Assembly (NCBI RefSeq): GCF_004331435.1
Contig: NZ_SJKA01000010.1
Coordinates: forward strand, 124,001 to 188,000
Origin: Kribbella sindirgiensis
GTDB lineage: Bacteria; Actinomycetota; Actinomycetes; Propionibacteriales; Kribbellaceae
DNA length: 64,000 nt
Reading direction: 5' to 3'
The translations under genes and the position numbers were made by a program. Below, piece by piece: positions 54,299 to 62,296 of the stretch. The notes under the pieces are model-generated. The model did not search any database. It saw only the letters and a program-made list of their open reading frames with translations, and had not been told where the DNA came from. Position 1 is the stretch's first letter; every line of letters starts with the position of its first letter.

Positions 54299-56974
54299 GT
54301 GAGGAGGCTGAAGGCAGGGAGTTCGGAGCAGGTCGTCTGGCGGGCACGGCTCGTCCTGGGATGCCTTGCTCTCATCGCTCTGTGCTTTCAACGCGCTCCT
54401 GGCCAGATCGTTCCGGATCGCCGGCTCGAGCTGACGGCCGGGCCGGGCGGGTTCCTGTCGCGTGCACTGCACCTCTGGGATCCGCACACTTCGTTCGGTC
54501 AGCTGCAGAGCGACGCCTACGGCTACCTGTTTCCAATGGGGCCGTTCCACTGGTTGCTGGACACGCTGTCGGTGCCGGACTGGGTCACGCAGCGGCTGTG
54601 GTGGTCGCTGGTCCTGTGCGTCGCGTTCCTCGGTATCTGGAAGCTCTGCAACGTCCTGCAGTACGGCGTGCCTTGGACAAGGCTCGCCGTCGCACTGCTG
54701 TACGCCGTAGTGCCACTGGCGTTCGGTGGGCTCGCGATCGAGGTGTGGCCGCTGGCCATGGCCCCGTGGGTGCTGATGCCCCTTGTCTCACCAGGTTCCC
54801 GCTCCGGTTGGTGGCGGGTCAGCTGGTCGGCTGTCGCGTTCGCGCTGATCGGTGGCGCCAACCCGATCGCCGGCGTCGCGACTCTCGTCGTACCGGCCGT
54901 CTGGCTCGTGGCGCGCGCGAGGCTGAAGCTGACTGCCGCCTGGCTCGGCTTCGTCGTCGCGGCGTCGATCTGGTGGCTGGTCCCACTGCTGATGCTGCTC
55001 CGGTACGGCGTTGCGCCGCAAAGCGTGCGGTGGGTACCAGTCGCCGGCGCGGTGGTCGGAGTGCCGCTCGCACTCGCTGCGGCGCACTACTTGCGTCGCC
55101 TGACGAACCTATCCGTCTCACAAGGCGTCCACCGCCGCGTCGTACCGGTTCTGGTCACCTGCCTGGCTGTGGCTGCTGCCGTGCCTGTGGTGCTCGCCCG
55201 ACCGGACGGGGCGTTCGCTGCGATCCCGCAGCACTGGGAGGACGCAGCCAACTGGTTGGACGAACAGACCACGCCTGGCAGCGTGCTGGTGCTTCCCGGC
55301 TCCAGTGAACCGCTCGCCGCTCTGGTGAGCCGCCCGCTGGCCGCACTGACCAACGACATGCGCAGCCGTATCGACTCCGGCGTCGGTGACTCGGCACTGC
55401 GTCAGGAGCTGACCCGCGACGGCGTCCGGTACGTCGTGGTGCGCAACGACGTACCGGAGGACACGCCGTCGCTGGCGATCCACGAAAGCCTCGCCGACTC
55501 GGGCATCGGACGCGTGGCGTACTTCGGACCGCCCGGACAGTCCGTCCTGCCGTACCCGAGCGTGGAGATCTACGACGTCGGAGCGACCACACCGGGGCGG
55601 CTGATCCCGCGGTCCCGGCTCGTGGCGGTCGGTGGCACCGCTGACGACGTACCGACCGTGGTGGCGGCGCTCGGTGGCCAGGGCGCTGCGGTACTGCGGG
55701 CAGACGCCAACGGGAAGCTCGACGGCCTGCCGCTGATCGCTACCGAGAGCCAGCCGACCGATGGGCAGCCGAGCGCAGTGGTGTTGCGGAACGCGCAGAT
55801 CGGCCGGTCCGCGTGTCTGCACGTTGGCGCCCGGGCCCTGTGCAGCCAGGACCAGGAGATGGACTCCGCCGAACCGAACGGCCTGTCCCGCAGCGTGCAG
55901 CTCCCGCAGGCCGCGACGTACCAGCTGCGAGGGACGGCCTTGCCGCAGGACGGCGAGGCTCTCGAACGGCTGCTGTCGGTGCCGGGAGCGATCGCTGCCA
56001 CGGCGTCGTCGCGGGCCGTTGCTGCGCCGGAGGGACGGCCGGACGCCGCGGTCGACCGCGATCTCGGTACCGGCTGGCTGGCGGCGCCGGACGACCCGAC
56101 GCCGAGCCTGACCCTGAAGTTGCCTGTAGCAAGGGACGTGAAAGGGCTGCGGTTCCAGGCGTACCTGAACGGGTCCCGGCCGGCAGAGGTCGTGCTGCAC
56201 TTCGACGGCGGCGCGCCGCTGCCCGCGACGGTCGACGCCGGCGGGTATGTCCGGTTCTCGCCGCGGCACGCGCAGACCGTCAGGATCGATTTCACCGCGA
56301 CGAAGCCGCTGCAGGACGCGCGGACCAGTCCGGTCGGCGTGACCGAGGTCGAGGTGCTCGGCGCGGACGAACTGCGCAAGGCCGTCGCTCCGCAGCGCCG
56401 CGCTCCGGTGTACTGCGGCAACGGGCCGACGGTCCGCGTCGACGGCGTACCCGCCCGGACACAGGTCGCGGCGACCATGCGTGACCTGCTGCAGCGGCGC
56501 CACGTGACGTTCAGCCTGTGCGGCCAGATGTCGGCCTTCCCGCTGCGGTCCGGGCTCCACCGGGTGGAGGTGCAGACGAACGGCGGGCTGGTGCCGATCG
56601 AGGCGACGCTGGCGAAGGCGGGCTTCGGGGACGTGTCGGTGACGCCGGTGCAGGGCGTGGACGTCTGGCGTCCGAACCCGACCGAGCTGACAGTCGAGGT
56701 GCCGGGTGCGGACGAGCAGTCAGTGCTGGCAGTCGCGCAGAACTACAACGAGGGCTGGGAAGCGTACGACGGCAGCGGACAGAAGCTCACGCCGATCCGC
56801 ATCGGCGGCTGGCAGCAGGGCTGGGTCCTGCCGGCCGGACCGGAGCAGGTGGTCACGGCAAGTTTCCTGCCGGACAGGACCTACCGCGCCGGGCTGCTGC
56901 TCGGGCTGGTCGCGTTGCTCTCGGTCTTGGCCACCGCCGCGTTCTTCAGCACAGGACGTTCGACCAGGCGGTAG
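54299..56974 (+). CDS. Compact AftD-like alpha-(1->3)-arabinofuranosyltransferase (DUF3367)
   Basis: The product has 891 residues from GTG (VRRLKAGSSEQVV); no good ribosome-binding site is seen. The start matches AftD: VPDRRLELTAGPGGFLSRAL then HLWDPHTSFGQLQSDAYGYL and PMGPFHWLLDTLSVP. Multiple GT-C membrane helices follow. After WWLVPLLMLLRYG about 200 residues present in usual AftD appear missing, giving a jump to VPLALAAAHYL. The C-terminal carbohydrate-binding and DUF3367 region (LPVARDVKGLRFQAYLNG, VAQNYNEGWEA, then a final helix) is retained. Mycobacterial AftD has about 1400 residues. Activity may be altered. Confidence 0.8.
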   Translation: MRRLKAGSSEQVVWRARLVLGCLALIALCFQRAPGQIVPDRRLELTAGPGGFLSRALHLWDPHTSFGQLQSDAYGYLFPMGPFHWLLDTLSVPDWVTQRLWWSLVLCVAFLGIWKLCNVLQYGVPWTRLAVALLYAVVPLAFGGLAIEVWPLAMAPWVLMPLVSPGSRSGWWRVSWSAVAFALIGGANPIAGVATLVVPAVWLVARARLKLTAAWLGFVVAASIWWLVPLLMLLRYGVAPQSVRWVPVAGAVVGVPLALAAAHYLRRLTNLSVSQGVHRRVVPVLVTCLAVAAAVPVVLARPDGAFAAIPQHWEDAANWLDEQTTPGSVLVLPGSSEPLAALVSRPLAALTNDMRSRIDSGVGDSALRQELTRDGVRYVVVRNDVPEDTPSLAIHESLADSGIGRVAYFGPPGQSVLPYPSVEIYDVGATTPGRLIPRSRLVAVGGTADDVPTVVAALGGQGAAVLRADANGKLDGLPLIATESQPTDGQPSAVVLRNAQIGRSACLHVGARALCSQDQEMDSAEPNGLSRSVQLPQAATYQLRGTALPQDGEALERLLSVPGAIAATASSRAVAAPEGRPDAAVDRDLGTGWLAAPDDPTPSLTLKLPVARDVKGLRFQAYLNGSRPAEVVLHFDGGAPLPATVDAGGYVRFSPRHAQTVRIDFTATKPLQDARTSPVGVTEVEVLGADELRKAVAPQRRAPVYCGNGPTVRVDGVPARTQVAATMRDLLQRRHVTFSLCGQMSAFPLRSGLHRVEVQTNGGLVPIEATLAKAGFGDVSVTPVQGVDVWRPNPTELTVEVPGADEQSVLAVAQNYNEGWEAYDGSGQKLTPIRIGGWQQGWVLPAGPEQVVTASFLPDRTYRAGLLLGLVALLSVLATAAFFSTGRSTRR

Positions 56975-57918
56975 CTGACTGCGGCCAGGACGACAGAGGC
57001 CAGCAGCGTCACGGGCAGTTGTACGGCGAACGGACCGTCGATGAGTCCTAGTACGACGAACTGGTACGCCACGACGCCGTACGACAACTGCGCGGCGAGC
57101 TGCGCCGGTCGACCACCCAGTACGCGGACTGTCCCGGCTGTGGGCGTCAGGACCGGGAAGAGCACGCAGGCGACGACCACTGTGTAGAGCAGGCTCTTGA
57201 TGAGGGCCTGCGCCGCAGTGGGGGTGGTGTGGTCGTACGGACCGGCGATTGGGGTTGCGGTGATCAGCAGGAGTGCTGCGGCGATTCCCCACAGCGTGCC
57301 GGGGACTCTGGTCAGCGTGTCGAGCGTTGACGGGCCGAGCCGACCTGTGGCGCGGGCGACCTGCCAGAGCGCCATACCCATGCCCACGGCGAACCAGCCG
57401 AGGTACCCGGGCAGCCAGAGCCCCGCACCCGGGTGACCGGTTGCCATGACCGCGGCCATCCACACCGGTCCGAGTGCGGTCAACGCGACCAGAACCAGGA
57501 GCCGCCATCGGACACTCCGGCGAGTAGGACGCTCGTACCCGGTCAGCAACCGCCCCAGACCGGGCAGGAGCAAGTAGAACGGGAGGGGCGTCAGGACTGC
57601 CCAGCGGAGGTAGGTGGTCGCCGGGTCCGGGATGAGGACGATCGACAGCACGACGACGACCAGCAGCGCCGGGAGAATGCGCAGTGCACGGTTGCGCAGG
57701 TACGGGAGGGTGAGCGGCGGCAGGGTCCCGGAGAACCACGCCAGGACGTGCGGCCGGTAGAGCAGGAATCCGGACACCGCGCAGAAGATCGCCCAGCCGA
57801 CGTCCAGCCGGGACACAACCCCGGCGAACGGCGCCTGCGCGTGCAGGCCGACCTGTGACACCACGACGGCGAGTGCGGCAATCACTCGCAGTCCGTCCAC
57901 CGCGGGGAATCGGGTCAT
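56881..57918 (-). CDS. Acyltransferase family 3 membrane protein
   Basis: The product has 345 residues from ATG (MTRFPAVDGLRVIAAL), the normal opening of OafA-type acyltransferases. FCAVSGFLLYRPHVLAWF near 68 and ten or so helices follow, ending in VSYRLVERPVLK. The conserved His and Arg of the family lie in the first helices; I see RVIAALAVVVSQVGLHAQ there. It likely O-acetylates a surface glycan. Its start overlaps the methyltransferase stop by 4 nt. Its last 94 nt lie antisense to the end of the AftD-like gene. Confidence 0.85.
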   Translation of the reverse strand: MTRFPAVDGLRVIAALAVVVSQVGLHAQAPFAGVVSRLDVGWAIFCAVSGFLLYRPHVLAWFSGTLPPLTLPYLRNRALRILPALLVVVVLSIVLIPDPATTYLRWAVLTPLPFYLLLPGLGRLLTGYERPTRRSVRWRLLVLVALTALGPVWMAAVMATGHPGAGLWLPGYLGWFAVGMGMALWQVARATGRLGPSTLDTLTRVPGTLWGIAAALLLITATPIAGPYDHTTPTAAQALIKSLLYTVVVACVLFPVLTPTAGTVRVLGGRPAQLAAQLSYGVVAYQFVVLGLIDGPFAVQLPVTLLASVVLAAVSYRLVERPVLKNAAVAKTESNATSPSSSPAR

Positions 57919-58724
57919 GCGGGCTGTCCTTTGTGGCCTTTGTGGGCGGTCCAGATGGCGGTTCCGGGGACGAGAGGACCGCGCTCGGGTCCCCAGCCGC
58001 CCCAGACGAGCTGGTGCCCGGCCGGCCATTCCGGTTCGAGCAGGTCGTCGACGACGAACCCGGCGCCGGTCAGCTCCCGGATCCAGTCCCCGGTCGTGCG
58101 GTGGTGCTCGGCGTAGACCGGCGTACCGGACGCGTCGACCTCGACGTACGGCGTCCGGTCGAAGTAGGAGTGGGTGATCCGCAGCCCGGCGGCCGACGGG
58201 TCGTCGGGCATCGTCCAGCGGAACGGGTGCGTCACTGAGAACACCAGCAGACCCCCGGGCCTCAGGGTGCGCGCGATCTCGCGGAACGACGTACCGGCGT
58301 CGGCCACGAACGGGAGCGCTCCGAAGGCCGAGCAGGCGATATCGAAGGTGCTGTCGCGGTAGGGGAGTGCGACGGCGTCAGCGGCCACTGTGCGGACCGC
58401 CGTGCCGGTGCGTACGTCGAGCTCGTGAGCGATCCGGAGCTGCTCGATCGAGATGTCGAAGGCAACCACGTCCGCGCCCTGCCCGGCGAGCCAGCGCGAG
58501 CACTGGGCCGCACCGCAGCCGACCTCGAGGATCCGCTTGCCGCGCACCGGCCCGAGCAGCTGGGCCGCCTCCTCGTCGACACCCTCCGGACACCAGATGA
58601 ACCGGTCGTCTCCAAGGAAGTCACCGTGCTCAGCCAGGTACTCCGCAGCGGCCGAGTCCCAATACGTACGGCTCGCACGTGACGTCTGAGCTTCCGTCAG
58701 CTCAACCCTCCGCGGTTCAACCAC
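57915..58724 (-). CDS. Class I SAM-dependent methyltransferase
   Basis: This 269-residue protein has motif I ILEVGCGAAQCSRWLA near residue 66, the acidic loop VVAFDISIEQL near 88, the AADAVALPYRDSTFDIACSA segment and RPGGLLVFSVTHPFRW near 155. The C-terminal EPEWPAGHQLVWGGWGPERG is characteristic of an actinobacterial group. Substrate unknown. It is upstream of, and coupled to, the acyltransferase gene. Confidence 0.88.
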   Translation of the reverse strand: MVEPRRVELTEAQTSRASRTYWDSAAAEYLAEHGDFLGDDRFIWCPEGVDEEAAQLLGPVRGKRILEVGCGAAQCSRWLAGQGADVVAFDISIEQLRIAHELDVRTGTAVRTVAADAVALPYRDSTFDIACSAFGALPFVADAGTSFREIARTLRPGGLLVFSVTHPFRWTMPDDPSAAGLRITHSYFDRTPYVEVDASGTPVYAEHHRTTGDWIRELTGAGFVVDDLLEPEWPAGHQLVWGGWGPERGPLVPGTAIWTAHKGHKGQPA

Positions 58725-58772
58725 CGGCCAAGACTAGGGGACCCCGGAGTCTGCAGCCTCCGAGGTCCTGGG

Positions 58773-59525
58773 TCAGCCGTCCAGCTTGGTGTCGGCGTAG
58801 ACGGTCATGGCGTCGCGCAGGTACTCGACCAGTGCGTCGTCGCCGCTGCCGATGTTCTGCCGGAACCGCTCGTCGTCGACGTACATCTGCCCGAGTCCCT
58901 TGTACGCCTCACGTGTCGGCGTCCAGAACAGACAGGTGACCTCGTAGTGCAGCTGGATCAGCTCCTGCACACTCAGCTCGGTCACTGCGACCCCTTCCGC
59001 TTTCAGTGCGGCCAGCCCTTCGTGGACCCGCACATAGCCGGTCCGGGCCTTCTCGGCGTCCGCCTCGGTCCAGCCGCGCATCCGTTGGTAGCTGGCGTCC
59101 ACTGCTTCGTCGCCCCAGCGCTCACGCGCCTCGGCCTCGTACGGGTTGCGCTCGAATCCTTCGAAGACCTTCTCCGGTGACATCTCTCCTCCTCTCTTCA
59201 GGTTGTCGATGGTCGCGTCGACGGTCTGCACCAGCCGGCCCAGGCGCAGCTGCTCCTTGACCAGCCACTCCTTGTGCTTGGCGAGCACCTTGATCGCGTC
59301 CTGCTCGTCCCGGTGCGCGATCACCTCGCCCACCACGTCCAGACTCAGCCCGAGGTCCCGGAGCAGGAGGATCTGCTGCAACCGCAACAGCTGCTCCTGC
59401 TCGTAGTACCGCCGGCCGTTGGGCGCGACCCGGGCCGGCACCAGCAGACCGATGGAGTGGTAGTGCCGGAGCGTGCGTGACGTGACACCGGAGGACCGGG
59501 CCACCTGCGCGATCGACCACGCCAT
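58773..59525 (-). CDS. MerR family regulator with TipAS antibiotic-recognition domain
   Basis: The product has 250 residues from ATG (MAWSIAQVARSSGVTSRTL) with AAAGGAG 7 nt upstream. Residues 1-110 are a MerR winged helix and dimer coiled coil (LRHYHSIGLLVPAR, LLLRDLGLSLDVVGEVI). Residues about 130-245 are a TipAS domain (FEGFERNPYEAEARERWGDEAV, GWTEADAEKARTGY). TipAS domains bind thiopeptides and other large hydrophobic ligands and switch on target promoters. The neighbouring phosphotransferase is divergent with a dyad in the shared 106-nt gap, so both are probable targets. Confidence 0.93.
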   Translation of the reverse strand: MAWSIAQVARSSGVTSRTLRHYHSIGLLVPARVAPNGRRYYEQEQLLRLQQILLLRDLGLSLDVVGEVIAHRDEQDAIKVLAKHKEWLVKEQLRLGRLVQTVDATIDNLKRGGEMSPEKVFEGFERNPYEAEARERWGDEAVDASYQRMRGWTEADAEKARTGYVRVHEGLAALKAEGVAVTELSVQELIQLHYEVTCLFWTPTREAYKGLGQMYVDDERFRQNIGSGDDALVEYLRDAMTVYADTKLDG

Positions 59526-59574
59526 CGAACTGCTCCTTTCCGTCGTCCTTTCGGCGACGTCCCCGACGCTAGAT

Positions 59575-59591
59575 GTTGCCGCTACGTCAAC
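59575..59591. promoter_or_regulatory. Probable MerR-type operator
   Basis: GTTGCCGCTACGTCAAC is a dyad (GTTG-CG / CG-CAAC) in the gap between the TipAS regulator and the phosphotransferase. On the minus strand it reads GTTGACGTAGCGGCAAC, close to dyads found at TipAS-type MerR promoters, with TTGAAG just outside. It is suitably placed for autoregulation and control of the divergent gene. Confidence 0.6.
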
Positions 59592-59631
59592 TTCAAGCCG
59601 ATTAGTCGACGGGATGCGGCAGGATCTGGCC

Positions 59632-60504
59632 ATGAGTGATTTCGCGGCCAGTGCCGTCCCGCTGACCGGCGGGTACGGCGGGCAGACCTTCGCGGTGAGC
59701 GCCGGCGACGAGGACGCGGTGATCAAGTTCTACGCGCGGGACCCGGAGCGGGCCGCTGTCGACGCCGCGCTGCTCGAGCTGGTGCGCGGACTGCTGCCGG
59801 TGCCGCGGGTGCTGGATCTCAAGCGCGACGGCTCCTACGACGACCCGCCGTACCTGCTGACCGAGCGGTTGCCCGGGATCAACCTGGAGATCTTCCTCGA
59901 GTCGGCGGCGGACGAGCAGCGGCATCGGGTCGGGACGCAACTGGGGGAGTTGCTGGCGCGGCTGAGCGGGATGCCGTTCCTGAAGGCCGGCATGTTCCGG
60001 GACGGGGAGCTGACGGTCGAGCCGTTCGGTTCGGGTGACCTGGCGGAGTACGTCGCCGGGCTGAAGCTGGACCTGGGTGAAGGGTTCGCCGCCGTCATCG
60101 ACGAGGCGGAGGACCTGCTGGCGGACGGCGTGTCCCGGTTCTGCCTCGTGCACAGCGACTTCAACCCGAAGAACCTGCTGGTCGACCCGGAGACGGCGCG
60201 GATCACCGGGCTCATCGACTGGGAGTTCTCCCACGTGGGATCGCCGTACGCCGATCTGGGCAACCTGCTGCGCTTCTCGGAGGACCAGGTCCTGGCCGGG
60301 GCGGTGCTGGACGCGCTCCGGGGGATGGGCCTGGGGGAGCGGCTGGTGGACCGGGGTCGAGCGGCCGATCTCTGGGCGCTGCTGGACCTCGCCCAGCGGG
60401 CGGCCGAGCACGAGGTCGCGGCGGCCGCGCACCGCCTGGTCTCCCGCATGGCGGACACGGGCACGCTCGCTGGGGGCCGTCCGGCACTGGACGTCGTACA
60501 TTGA
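59632..60504 (+). CDS. Phosphotransferase, aminoglycoside phosphotransferase fold
   Basis: The product has 290 residues from ATG (MSDFAASAVPLTGGYGGQTF) with AGGA upstream; ATG 59614 is a less likely start. The nucleotide lobe has the Lys in DAVIKFYARD near 32, the catalytic loop is LVHSDFNPKNLLV near 175 and the metal segment LIDWEFSHVGSPYADLGNLL near 196. It is divergent from a TipAS-type drug-sensing regulator, so it may inactivate a drug or toxin by phosphorylation; this is inference from context. It is not closely similar to the tandem paralogs at 24837-26545. Confidence 0.85.
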   Translation: MSDFAASAVPLTGGYGGQTFAVSAGDEDAVIKFYARDPERAAVDAALLELVRGLLPVPRVLDLKRDGSYDDPPYLLTERLPGINLEIFLESAADEQRHRVGTQLGELLARLSGMPFLKAGMFRDGELTVEPFGSGDLAEYVAGLKLDLGEGFAAVIDEAEDLLADGVSRFCLVHSDFNPKNLLVDPETARITGLIDWEFSHVGSPYADLGNLLRFSEDQVLAGAVLDALRGMGLGERLVDRGRAADLWALLDLAQRAAEHEVAAAAHRLVSRMADTGTLAGGRPALDVVH

Positions 60505-60532
60505 GATCAATGGCACGTCGGGAGACCTCGGC

Positions 60533-60557
60533 GGGCGCCCGGTGACGCCGGGTGCCC
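60533..60557 (+). terminator. Terminator after phosphotransferase gene
   Basis: GGGCGCCCGG pairs with CCGGGTGCCC (one G-T pair) across a 5-nt loop, 28 nt after the stop codon and immediately before the rpsA promoter. Confidence 0.65.
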
Positions 60558-60561
60558 CAGG

Positions 60562-60591
60562 TTGTGCTGCCTCAGTCAAGACCGGTATTCT
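60562..60591 (+). promoter_or_regulatory. Probable rpsA promoter
   Basis: TTGTGC (60562-60567), an 18-nt spacer and TATTCT (60586-60591) fit a primary sigma-factor promoter. It would give a leader of about 155 nt before the rpsA ATG, long enough for autoregulation by S1. Confidence 0.6.
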
Positions 60592-60755
60592 GTGAGATGC
60601 GCTATGGGCCCGCGCGACCTCGGACGGAGCAGGCTCGTGACTCGCAGCAGCTCGGTGGTGAATCTGTCGTCTTCTGGCAATCCCGCGGTTTGGTGCGATC
60701 CAACGGTTCATGACGCGACCGCACAACACCACCAGTCCACGGAGCAACCCACCAC

Positions 60756-62234
60756 ATGACGGCCAGCATCGAGGCTCCCCTCGACCCCGCAGTGCGCAAC
60801 ACCCCGCAGGTAGCGGTCAATGACATCGGGTCGGAGGAAGACTTCCTCGCGGCGATCGATCAGACCATCAAGTACTTCAACGACGGCGACATCGTCGAGG
60901 GCACCATCGTCAAGGTCGACCGGGACGAGGTCCTGCTCGACATCGGTTACAAGACCGAAGGCGTGATTCCGTCCCGCGAGCTGTCGATCAAGCACGACGT
61001 CGACCCGAACGAGGTCGTCAACGTCGGCGATCACGTCGAGGCCCTGGTTCTCCAGAAGGAGGACAAGGAAGGCCGCCTGATCCTGTCCAAGAAGCGCGCT
61101 CAGTACGAGAAGGCGTGGGGCACGATCGAGAAGATCAAGGAAGAGGACGGCGTCGTCACCGGCACCGTCATCGAGGTCGTCAAGGGTGGTCTCATCCTGG
61201 ACATCGGCCTCCGTGGCTTCCTGCCGGCCTCGCTCGTCGAGATGCGCCGGGTCCGCGACCTCCAGCCGTACGTCGGCCAGGAGATCGAGGCCAAGATCAT
61301 CGAGCTGGACAAGAACCGCAACAACGTGGTCCTGTCCCGCCGGGCGTGGCTGGAGCAGACGCAGTCCGAGGTGCGGATGAACTTCCTCACCCAGCTGCAG
61401 AAGGGCCAGATCCGCAAGGGTGTCGTCTCCTCGATCGTCAACTTCGGTGCGTTCGTGGACCTCGGCGGCGTCGACGGTCTGGTGCACGTCTCGGAGCTGT
61501 CCTGGAAGCACATCGACCACCCGACCGAGGTCGTCGAGGTCGGCCAGGAGGTCACCGTCGAGGTGCTGGACGTCGACATGGACCGCGAGCGCGTCTCGCT
61601 GTCGCTGAAGGCGACCCAGGAAGACCCGTGGCAGCAGTTCGCCCGGACCCACCAGATGGGCCAGATCGTGCCCGGCAAGGTCACCAAGCTGGTTCCGTTC
61701 GGTGCGTTCGTCCGCGTGGAGGAGGGCATCGAGGGTCTGGTGCACATCTCCGAGCTGGCCGAGCGGCACGTCGAGATCCCGGAGCAGGTCGTCCAGGTCA
61801 ACGACGACGTCATGGTCAAGATCATCGACATCGACCTGGAGCGGCGCCGGATCTCGCTGTCGCTCAAGCAGGCCAACGAGGGTGTGGACCCGGTCTCGGA
61901 CGACTTCGACCCGACGCTCTACGGCATGACGGCGACGTACGACGACCAGGGCAACTACATCTACCCGGAGGGCTTCGACCCGGAGACGGGCGAGTGGCTC
62001 GAGGGCTTCGACGCTCAGCGCGAGGAGTGGGAGCGGCAGTACGCCGAGGCCCACACGCGCTGGGAGGCTCACAAGAAGCAGATCGAGGACGCCAAGACGG
62101 CGGACGTCGAGGCCGGCGAGGCGTCGACGTACTCCTCCGCGGCTGCCCCGAAGGACGACGCTCCCGTCGAGGGTGCGCTCGCTTCCGACGAGGCACTGCA
62201 GGCGCTCCGCGAGAAGCTGACCGGCCAGGGCTGA
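60756..62234 (+). CDS. rpsA: 30S ribosomal protein S1
   Basis: S1 (492 residues) helps mRNA bind the 30S subunit. Four S1 RNA-binding domains are visible, near residues 44-112 (GDIVEGTIVKVDRDEVLLDI), 130-196 (GTVIEVVKGGLILDIGLRGF), 215-287 (KGVVSSIVNFGAFVDLGGVD) and 302-372 (GKVTKLVPFGAFVRVEEGIE). E. coli S1 has six; four is usual in actinobacteria. The Glu-rich tail follows a YEDD-free linker (DPTLYGMTATYDDQGNYIYP). GGAG lies 12 nt before the ATG. A strong terminator follows. Confidence 0.97.
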   Translation: MTASIEAPLDPAVRNTPQVAVNDIGSEEDFLAAIDQTIKYFNDGDIVEGTIVKVDRDEVLLDIGYKTEGVIPSRELSIKHDVDPNEVVNVGDHVEALVLQKEDKEGRLILSKKRAQYEKAWGTIEKIKEEDGVVTGTVIEVVKGGLILDIGLRGFLPASLVEMRRVRDLQPYVGQEIEAKIIELDKNRNNVVLSRRAWLEQTQSEVRMNFLTQLQKGQIRKGVVSSIVNFGAFVDLGGVDGLVHVSELSWKHIDHPTEVVEVGQEVTVEVLDVDMDRERVSLSLKATQEDPWQQFARTHQMGQIVPGKVTKLVPFGAFVRVEEGIEGLVHISELAERHVEIPEQVVQVNDDVMVKIIDIDLERRRISLSLKQANEGVDPVSDDFDPTLYGMTATYDDQGNYIYPEGFDPETGEWLEGFDAQREEWERQYAEAHTRWEAHKKQIEDAKTADVEAGEASTYSSAAAPKDDAPVEGALASDEALQALREKLTGQG

Positions 62235-62259
62235 TCCTGACCCGGTAGGTAGCAGTAAC

Positions 62260-62291
62260 CGAGACCCCCGCACTCCGGTGCGGGGGTCTCG
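62260..62291 (+). terminator. rpsA terminator
   Basis: CGAGACCCCCGCAC and GTGCGGGGGTCTCG form a perfect 14-bp stem with loop TCCG, 25 nt after the stop. It also faces the convergent regulator gene. Confidence 0.85.
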
Positions 62292-62296
62292 TGCGT

